The translations under genes and the position numbers were made by a program. A DNA stretch of 64,000 nucleotides, taken from Metridium senile. Its lineage: Eukaryota; Cnidaria; Anthozoa; Actiniaria; Metridiidae. Below are positions 35,691 to 47,261 of the stretch, in pieces. The notes under the pieces were generated by a model, which had not been told where the DNA came from, made no database searches, and saw only the letters and a program-made list of their open reading frames with translations. How positions within the stretch are numbered: position 1 is the stretch's first letter; each line of letters starts with the position of its first letter. Where the stretch lies: assembly GCA_949775045.1 (NCBI GenBank), contig OX459110.1, forward strand, positions 9,929,741 to 9,993,740, read 5' to 3'.

Positions 35691-38600
35691 GCAATTCATC
35701 ATCAATCAGACCAACCTTTAATCATCCCAATGGTTGCCTCTCCTGAAATACTCAATGAATCTGTTGCTGCAACAACCTATAACATACATTCAATTAAATA
35801 CAAAGCTGCCAAAACTGATATGAACAGGTTCCCATTTACATCTGTACTTTCCCATTTAAATCTGTACTTATACAAATTTTGTTGATGTGTGCTAAACACA
35901 CAGATCAACCAATCAGAGAAGGTCACTTCAGAAATTTATAATATACTCTGATTGGTTGATCTGTGTGTTTATCACATATCAACACAATTTGCATAAGTAC
36001 AGATTTAAATGGGAAAGTACAAATTTAAATGGGAACCTGTTTATGATAATTATTTCCTAACATCATCTTAAGTTTACTAAATTTTTTTCGGGCTTCTATA
36101 ATAATTTGCAATTACATTTTTATTTAATTGCTTTATATTCCGCGGCGATCACACTCATACACAATTATCTTTACTACTGGTAGTTAGTTTGTATTTCATT
36201 TTGTGCAATGTTCATTTATGAAAATACATATAGGTGTATGCCATAAAGTGTGAATACCTGTGCAAGCACATCAAAGTGCCTGGTCATTTCACTATAGCAG
36301 GCCGTACATATACTTTCTATTGCTGAAGCACAGATAGACGACAATCCAGGAGTTTGCACAGATGTCAATAAGAATTGCATTAAAGGATCTGTAAAAAAAA
36401 TAATAATAATAAATAAACAAACAAACAAAAAAAAACCCAGACAAATAAACAACCAATAAACTAACTCACCAACAGACAAAAAAAGATAAGACAACAAACA
36501 AACAAACAAACAGACAAACAAACATACATACAGATAAACAATCAATCAAACAAACAGACAAATAAACCACCTACAAACTAACTCACCAACATACAAAAAA
36601 AGATAAAAAACAAACAAACAAACATACAGGCAGATAAAAATTTAAAAAAAAAACTAAATCACCAACCAAAAAGCAAATAGCCAAACAAACAAATCAACAA
36701 CAACAACACCCAAAAAAAAGCAAACAAGCAAATTAGCTCACTAACTAACTAACAAACAAACAGACAATAAAAAAAACTAAATCACTAACTAGCAAACCAA
36801 CAAACAGCCAAACAAACAAACCAAAAAAAGTAAACAAACAAACAAACAAACAAGCAAATCATCTCACTAACTAACCAATAAACAAACATTACCTATAGAG
36901 TCAGGATGTTTTTCTATCCATTCAGCTAATCCACCAATAACTCTGATACTGGTATACTTGACAGCAATGTGTACATTAGCAGGAAGATTTAATAATACTG
37001 GTAAGAACTGGCTGACTAGTTCTGAATCTCTACAAACAAGAACACAACATCCAATCAAACAAAACATATTTATTATATAGAGATTATTATTATTATTATT
37101 ATTATTAAATTATTATAGAGATTGATACATGGTAAGAACTGGCTGACTAGTTCTGAATCTAAAACAAGAACACAACATCCTTGGAATCAAACAAATCATA
37201 TTGGCTATATAGAGATTAATAGGGCTCACAGTAATTGGCCTTGCCATGGTGGGTTCCCGGCCCAACACTCTATATCTTATGTACTAATATATCATCTCTT
37301 TCTTTGTCATAGGGGGTCATACTAGTGTGGGTTGGCTTAGAACAGGGTTTAGTAAGCTCTTAAAGGTCATTTTGATACATTAGTCAAGAATGCACTACAT
37401 CTTCCCTTTCAATCTATATAATGATGTACTTACAGGCTTACAGACCGTGCAACGGTTGCCATGACAAAAAGTGTTGCCTCTGATATCTCCCATGACTGGT
37501 TACTTTGATTGACAAGGTGTACATACATCTAGTACATAGAGAATAAAAGGTTAGGCAGGAATAAAAATAAAAATTGTAATTATAATAGAATGATTATCAT
37601 CAACATTATTAACATCACTATCACCAATATTATTATCAATGATAATCAATTTTCTAATCATCACCATGACCATTATCATCACTATCATCATCACTATCAC
37701 CATAATCATTAACATCATCATTAACATTACCATCACACTCATCATTCGATGCCCATTGCCTTCATCACAATCATCATCATGATCATCACTATCATCATCA
37801 CCATCATCATAATAATCACCATCACCATCAACATTATAATCACCATCACCTTCACTACCATCATTATCCTGACTCTCACCAATCCATGTACATTAATGAC
37901 AATTATCATCATAATTATGTTTGGTCCTCAAACAAGCAATAACGTCTAACCTGTTGAAAACAGTTGGTAGATCCAACAATAAATACACAGTCTTTTATAA
38001 GATCAGCTACTCTTTCTCTAAATTCACCAAACTCATTATCATCCTCTGGAATACCATCCTAGAAAAAAAATGCAATGTAAAAAATGTCATAAAGGGTACT
38101 AAATAGAGTATATGTCTATTTATGTCTAAAAAAAACATATTGAAGTGGCAAACGGTGATTGGCGAATGCACGACCGAAAGAAACTGTTGTTCATACGAAT
38201 TTCTTAAATTACCCAAACAATGGCTCCACCATTCAGCGATGACCTTAGATGGGTGTCTTGTAGATTTCACTTAACGGTGAAAGCATAGTTTGGGTAATTT
38301 AGAAAGAAATAAGAAGAAATTTATATTACCCACAGTTTCTTGCAGTCATGCCATCACCAACCGCCGTTCTCCCCTTCAAACGTTTTTGAACTAGGTGTAT
38401 ACAGGACTATGTTATATCAAAAATGATGTACTCACATGGTCTGGTTCCATTCTACAGTGTAAGCTAAGTGCTTCAATAAGTTTTGCAAAGTAGGGTTTAA
38501 ATATTTGTACTTGAGAATCATCCTGAAGCTTGAAAATAGCCTCTGATAAACGGTACCAGAAATTAAAGGTTACTTCAGCCATCTGAAAGACAAAAGCAAA

Positions 38601-38780
38601 CAATGAAAACATAACATATTATTAATGATAATTTATAGTAAATCACCCAATAAAAATAACTCACCCAAATCAATGAGGGTCAACAACCATCAATTTGGCC
38701 AGTTAGTTAACATATTATTAAGTCACTTACTTACTTCAAAGATCAATACTGGTAATGAATTCAATCCATCAGTCCTCCAT

Positions 38781-38811
<31 letters not shown>

Positions 38812-41800
38812 CCAATCAACCAATCATTCAGTCAATTAATAGCTTTTAAAACCAATCAGTCAATATTGTAGTTAGTCAATTATTGCTTATTTAAGTTATT
38901 CAGTGAGTAGGTCATTCTGTCTGTTAGTCAATCAATCAGACAGTTAATCAACCATCCAAATCAATTTGATCAGTTACTCAATGAGTTTATCAGTCAGTCA
39001 GTATTTAAGTCGTCAACCAGACAATGATTCAGTCAATCAATCATTAATTCTGTCAGTAATAAGCTATTTCATTAGTCAACTGATTAGTCAGTCAGTCAGT
39101 CACGTCAGTCAGTCGGTCGGTCGGTCAATCAGTCAGTCAGTCAGTCAGTCAGTCAGTCAGTCAGTCAGTCAGTCAGTCAGTTAGTCAGTCAGTCAAATGG
39201 TCAGTCAGTCAGTCAGTCAGGCTGTCAGCCAGTCAGTCAGTCAATTGGTCAATCAGTCAGGTTGTCAGTCAGTCAGTCAAGCTGTCAGTCAGTCAGTAAG
39301 TCAGTCAGTAAATCACTCAGTCAGTCAATCAGTCAGGCTGTCAGTCAGTCAGTCAGGTTGTCAACCAATCAGTCAGTCAGGCAATAAGGCAATCAGTCAG
39401 TGAATCACACATACTTCACACCATAATTTAGTTAAAGGATGGTACTATACCTCATATTGATTGTGTTGTACACAGGTTAATATAATAGTTAATGTCCTTA
39501 GATCACCAAGGCTCTGAAATATCAACAAACAAGAACAATAAATAAGTTATTATTGAATAAGACTTTTGAAACTGACCAAATAAAATGTTAATCTAAACTT
39601 TTGATTGTTTCATTTTGTGATTGTAAGAAGAAATAGAAAATGCGCCTACATGCAATGTGCAGTTAAAAAGCATGCAGGGTTGTCAAAGCTGAGAGCTTCT
39701 CAACACTTTTCAAGTGTTCTGACAATCCCCTAACAATAACTGCATACAGCACAGAAAGCAAGTTTTCTAGTTCATTTATAAAATACCTACTTAAACAGCA
39801 TACAAACGTGCATACAATGTGCTGTCATAAAGCACCTGCCTTAGCCAATCAAAATGCATTTATAATAGTTATTTTCTATAACTGTTGATACAAAATGGTC
39901 ACTCATGTTGCAAACATTACGTGTAACCATAACAACCACTGTGGTATTACCTTTCCTGGCATGTGTACTATCTGTTCCAGAAATGATTCACCAGTTTCTG
40001 TAAAAACTCGACATAAATTTAACGACCTGAAAATAGAAAACAATTTAAGATCAGTCCATCAAAAAAATAAAATGGTATTGACGATTGACACAAAATAGCT
40101 GGAAATCAATACATAATCTCCTGATCAGTACTGTGTTAGATGGCCACAGATCTCTGATTTTTTGACCATGCATGGTGTCTCCAAACAAAAATCCAGCAAC
40201 AATTTTAAAGAGCCATGGCACTTGTACCAGCATGTTTCATATTGTCTATTTTGATTTGAGTGTTATGATTAAATCGCATTCAGTCGTATTACAAAAGAAT
40301 AAATAAAACAAAACACTAAACGATTTAGTCAGACATAAATACCAACTCAAATCGTAACATGTCAAAATGTCTGAGTGTAAGTTTTTCATAGTCCATGAAA
40401 TTCAGTCTTTCACATGGTGCATTCTGATAAGTGACCATGGATGGGTCTTTCAATAGGAAAGGGTTTAACTAACTCTTTGGAAAGTTACAATGTTTTCACC
40501 CCCTACTATGATGTTTTCTTGAAGCTGAATGATTATATGTATAACCTTCCTAAAGCACCTCCCCCCAACCCCCCCCCCCCCCCCCCCTGCTTCCCTTTGC
40601 ACTGTAATATTGATAACTAAATACTTAATAGATACCTATCAAAGTCTTCATCATTAAGAGATGCTTCATATGCAGGGGGAAGCATCATGACTTTCTTGAA
40701 CAAAGCTTCAGCTAGTGGCTGTTGCTTGACAATATCCTGGAACAATGAAATCACACAGTTATTTTATACACTTATTGAATTCATCTTAGCCCATAATGGT
40801 AGATCCTCCTAGCACTAGGATATTCCTGTCTCACAGATAGGAAGATCCTAGCACTAGGGTTGTGCTTGACACATGTAAACTGAAAAGTAGAGGTAAATCG
40901 CCCACTAAGGCTGAGAAACATTTGTGTTAATACTAATGCATTTAGAAACCTCTCACTTTATTAATGAAGGTGATAAATCAATAAACTAAACTTCTTCATG
41001 TTCATTTAAATGAAACATAAAGTTGATTTTCCTGCTAGGTAGGTCCTAGTACTAGTATTATCCTAGTTGCATGTAAACACTCCCTTAATTATCTGTCACA
41101 ATGGGTGAGAATAAATACTATCTACAGTATAGGTGTTTTATTATACCATACAAAAACTTTTACAAAGTATTTCATGGAAACAATTAATTAAAAATGTTGA
41201 CAGAAGTGGAATAGGTTAATTAGCTCCCATAATTCCTATCAGTCTTATATCAACCATTTCCAGATGATCAACATTGATTGAAATAGGTGTATACACAATA
41301 ATTGTATGTTTAGCTTACCTCTGATGTAAAGAGTGCATTACAGACAAAATCAGCAGCAGCTTCATGTAAAACATCACTGACTTCAGTTGTTGTATTGGAC
41401 TGAAAACAAAGAAAACAAAATACAATTATCAATACAATACAATAATCTTTACTTATCAAGGGCGACGTATCATTGCTTGCATCTACCTGTTAACAGTCGT
41501 GACAAAAACATGTTCTGTCTCACAGTCAAACTTCAAAGATTGGCGCCCCAAACTTCGCATGTTTGTAAATTACTGTCATGAAAAAAGACTATAGATATGT
41601 AACTTTACTTGTATCTGCCCGTTAACAGATACAACATAAATATTATATGTATATGAAATTTACCCCAACTAATTGAATTTATTTAGAGAATCGCATTAGG
41701 AGAGTGTGAAGTTTGGCGGCAAACTTTGGAAGTTTACATCTAGACAGAACATGTTTTTTTGTTGTGACCGTTATTAGGTAGGTGCAAACAAAGGTAATAA

Positions 41801-44800
41801 CCATGATAGTTATCTAACTTATGGCCCTAATTGATATTTTCACTAGTGAAGATACACATGTATGAAAAATATACCACTTTTATTACTGAATGTAGTTTAA
41901 CCTGTTGAGTATATTATATTACCTAGTAAAACACCCATATTAATCTATTATTAAAACAGGGCATCTGAAAAAGTGCGAGGGTGCGATTCCGCACTATTTG
42001 CCGAAAATCGCACCGAATCGCACTATTTATCGTTTTCCGCACTTTTCAACATTTTCCGCACTTTTTGCCAGAAAAAGACAGAAAAACTTGCAAATCTGTT
42101 AACAATGTTCTTGAATACACAATAATTCTTCAAATAAGGAAGTTTTTCATCGGAACTCATCGCATTTTGGGCTGGAAATCGACTGTAAAAAGTTGTTTTC
42201 TTTCGCCGTTTGACAATAATCTACCAGGCGTTCCTCGCGGTATCTAATTCTATAAACGCTTTTGATTGGTCTAAAAAGCATCCAATCACATGCCTCTATA
42301 AAAATACAGCAACTTTATGGGGAATTTAGCGGAAAATTTCTTCATTTTGCATCAAAATAATATCAATAAATAAATAATACAAATTAGCATTTCCGCACTT
42401 TTCCGCACTATTTGCTAAAATTTCCGCACTTTCCCAAGTTTTTTTTCCGCACTTTTTCAGATGCCCTGTTAAAATGTATTTTGTGAATAAAATTATAAAG
42501 GATATAATTTATCTTGGATTTGAGATAAATAGCATGTTACCCCTTTGTCTCACAATAATATACATTCTGTTCTACCCATTGCCTGATGAAGACTAGAAGT
42601 AGTAGTCCAAACCTTCCACATTGTAAGACAATAACATTCTACTTAATTTGGGATATTGCACAGTCATGCATTTATGCACTTACTAAAATATCAAATGTTG
42701 TGGATAAAAGTTTGCTATTGGCAATCTCTAATGGAGGAAAGGCACCAAGGATTATCCAGCTTCCAGCACAACGGAAAATCTATAGAAAAAACAAACAATG
42801 AGTAACATTAACAATAAATAAAATGTAAAGTAAAGTAATAATAATTCTATGCAATGACATTATTGAATAATAATGTCAATCAAACCATGAACATTGAACT
42901 AAGTCTGACTTGGCCAGACTTAGTTCTAAAAAAATATTTTTTGTTGTGGTGATTTCAGTTATATATACCTTAACTCTTATCTTTTCTGAAGCAGGACACT
43001 TTTCTAAGCAAGTTGACTGCAAAAATAATTCATAAAACATAAATAGGTAAGAAGGATTAATAGAAGTAAGCAAGTAAACAATCAAGTAAGTAAATAAGGA
43101 AGGAACTAGGAAAACAGGGAAGAGGAAGGAAAGTTGGAAGGAAGGAAGGAAGGAAGGAAGGAAGGAAGGAAGGAAGGAAGATCAAATTAACAACTGATCT
43201 GGTATCCTCATTCTGATCATTTTCTTACCAACAACTGCAAAGTAGTATGTGCAGATCCTCTTAAGTCATTTAAAACACCTTCTCTTCGATTAGACCCTAC
43301 TCTTAGATGATGACTATCAACCTGTAATCATACAGCATATTGATTTTTAGGACTTTACAAGGGTGGAAAAACTTGTTCTAAAGGATCAAAATGATTCTAT
43401 TATCCTTGACCTACCTCCTCAGGTAAAACAGTTAAAATCTCTAATAAAATTGGTAAGCTTTCCAGTGATGATCCAAACCTAACACACAAAAACAGGTAAA
43501 TTTTTAAATTTCAATACTTCACATGTGGGTACTCAATGTTTAAAATATGGGTTTCCTGTGGAATTTATACCACAGGAATCCCACGTCATTCAAGGTAACT
43601 CTGACTTACACACAAAAAGGGCCATGGTAGCCTTATGGTTGGTGATATGCCCATGGAAAGTGTGATGTGCGTGTTCTTAGGCAAGAAACTTCAATCTCAA
43701 AGTGCCTTTCTCTACCCAGTTGTATAAGTGGGTTTTAGTAGATTGTTGGGTTTGGGGAGTAAAAAGACTTCTTCATGCTACCAAAACTGGAGTTAGGCTT
43801 CTTCAATTATGATTTGAATCAGCTCTACCTTTTACCATACACACAAAACACCATTTCCAGTATAAGTGTGTTCTCAAGTTTATTGTTGATTGGGCTACCT
43901 GTGGAACACCCACCACAGGAATCCCATACATTATACTGTCATTTTAAATATCAACACCAAATATTTTTACAGTAAAAACATTAAGTGATAAACACAGTTT
44001 TGATGTAAAATTGTTTCTACCCTAACTGTGTAATGTTTATTAATTGGGATACCTGTGGTTTCCCCACCACAGGGTTCCCAAATATAATTGATTGGATGGT
44101 TTTATAGTGGATTTATTGACTGATGCTAATACCTTTGATACAAATCGGTTACTACATTTGTCCATTGAGGCATCTGTACAGCAAGGTCAGCCAAGGCAAG
44201 ACATAACTAAAAATAATAAATTCATGATAAAATTAACAATGTACTCATGTTGATGATATAGTTTGTGATAGAACAAAAACACTATAAAAATCAAATTGCT
44301 ACTGAGTAATAGTTCTGATAAAATTCATTCATTATTAATGTGTACTTAACAAATGAAATCATGGCCATGACGAGTGTTGTATAATTATCCTAATTTGCAT
44401 AAGTTTTAACTTGAAATTTCTCAGCAAGATTTACTGTAATCTTGAAAATTTTAGTAAAATTTGAAAGAACTAGCCTAGGATGTTTTTTAATTTGTTTACA
44501 ACATTCTATCCGTATCGGCTTTACAATGAAGTGCCTTCTGCATGTGATTGTATGCAGATACAACACGGTTGTTTATGTTGTACACATTACTTATTATTTG
44601 TTATCACAGACAAGTAAAGTTGTAACAAGGTACTACAGGTTTACTTTTGTATTTGATATGTTCTCATCCTCGGGAACCCAGGGGTATTCTTCTGTCGCTC
44701 GTTTCTCGCTTCCACAACATATACCCCTGGGAACGTAGTCTGTTGGTGCTTGTTCCGGAAGTCAAAATTCAGCTCTTTCCGGATTGGTCGACCTTGTTAA

Positions 44801-47227
44801 GTCGACCAATGAAAATCAAGATAACCATTCAAAGAAAGTCGTTAAATAAGTTTGAATTTTGACTTCTGGAACAAGCTCCAACAGACTACATTCCCAGGGG
44901 TATATGTTGTGGAAGCGAGAAACGAGCGACAGAAGAATACCCCTGGGTTCCCGAGGAAGATATGTTCTTGGTTGAGTTATACCGACTAAATAGTCAGTAT
45001 TGTTTGATGACTTACTTATTTACTTGCTTGATTGTTTAGTACTTACTTACTTCTTTTAATCCTTCTTACCTATTTATGTTTTATGAATTATTTTGCAGAT
45101 ACTCTCACTGAGAACTCAAACGCTTATTTTGAATTTTTTTCTGTTATTGTATTCAATGAGCTAAGCTTTTGATTTTGAAGCATTTCAATATACAGATTAT
45201 GACGACAAGATTTGTTTTACTCAAAGTATTCATTGAAATTTGTAATATTGACTTTTCTAACAACATGACTAATTACCTGTGTTATAATTGCTTGTGAGCC
45301 ATTGTGTAGATTTGATAAGTGGTTGATAATAGAGTCTTTCAAGGACTAAAACAAGAAAGATATTGCACAGTCAACAAAATAAAACCAATATATAATAATG
45401 TGCTATTCACCTATTTACTAAAGGAGTAAATTATTAGCAATAATAACAACCCAGGGTTGAAAATCTTGTTAAGATCTTGTAAGAACTGGTAAGATCATAC
45501 AAGATCTTACAAAACCTTTGCAAGTAAATTTCTTGGAAGGATCTTGGAAAGATCTTAATTATATCTTGGCAGAAACTTGAAAGTTCATGCAAGTTCTCAG
45601 ATTGAGGGTAACATGCCAAGATCCTGTAAGATCATGCTGTGAGCTTGCCAGGATCTTGCATGATCTTAGTCACATGGATCTTGGTTAGATGTTCAACCTG
45701 GGAAATCACTATTAATACAAGCAAATAATTATAATAATTATAATAGAATATACCAATTAGGAAAGCACAAACCTCATATTGTTGGTGTTGAAGTTCATTT
45801 ATGCAGTACTGAATCTGTAAGGAAAATGAAAAAATAAATATATTATTATTATAGCGGTATTTCTACCAATGACCTCAATCGTGAGACAATTAATTAAGTA
45901 TCCTTTTAATTATTATTATTGTTATTTTTCATCTTATTCTCAAAACACATGTATACACAATGACAATTTTTGATTTTATCGGCCAGATTCACTTTTATAT
46001 TGAGATTTTTAGTAAAAGAGTTTCATGATTACTATACAGTCTGATCTGCCCGAGATAAAGAGTGGCTTGTTTTTGAGTCGCCACTGTATATCCCATACAG
46101 ATTAGCCACTCATATAGTAATTGAAGAATAAAGGAAATCTTTGGTAAGAAGCAAAACTCTAATCAAATAACAGTGTGTCTTGCATAACTTTAATATAAGC
46201 ATTTGCAGGAACCTTCAGAATTTCAAAATTGAGCTCAAAACAAAAACTAAAAAGCTATGTGAAAAAACTGTAAAACATTAATGATGAAGAAGAAGAATCA
46301 TTTGTTAATACCTTTGTTCTCATAGTTTGTGCAGCAAAATAAGTTGTTTCTACATTGGTGCTCATCATCAACAGTTGATCTGCAATTTCCCAGGCATACA
46401 TCTAGAATAGCAATCAATCAATCAATCAGTCGATCAATCAATTAATCAATCATCAGTCAATCAATCAATCAATCATTATCAATCAATCAGTGGATCAATC
46501 AATCAATCATTATTAATCAATCAGTGGATCAATCAATCTTTATCAATCAATCAGTCGGTTAATCAATCAATCATTATCAATCAATCAGTGGATCAATCAA
46601 TTAATCTTTACCAATCAATCAGTGGATCAATCAATCAATCTTTATCAATCAATCAGTGGATCAATCAATCAATCATTATCAATCAATCAGTGGATCAATC
46701 AATCAATCTTTATCAATCAATCAGTGGATCAATCAATCAATCATTATCAATCAATCAGTGGATCAATCAATCAATCTTTATCAATCAATCAGTTGGTTAA
46801 TCAATCAATCAATCTTTGTCAATCAATCAGTCGGTTAATCAATCAATTATTATCAATCAATCAGTCGGTTAATCAATCAATCTTTATCAATCAATCAGTG
46901 GATCAATCAATCAATCTTTATCAATCAATCAGTCGGTTAATCAATCAATCATTATCAATCAATCAGTGGATCAATCAATCAATCTTTATCAATCAATCAG
47001 TCGGTTAATCAATCAATCTTTATCAATCAATCAGTGGATCAATCAATCAATCTTTATCAATCAATCAGTCGGTTAATCAATCAATCATTATCAATCAATC
47101 AGTGGATCAATCAATCAATCTTTATCAATCAATCAGTCGGTTAATCAATCAATCATTATCAATCAATCAGTGGATCAATCAATTAACCTTTATCAATCAA
47201 TCAGTCGGTTAAACAATCGGTCGGTTA

Positions 47228-47261
<34 letters not shown>

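Noticed and set aside
35517..35746. Poly-Tyr / poly-Asn ORFs
   Set aside because: Translation of (ATT)n.
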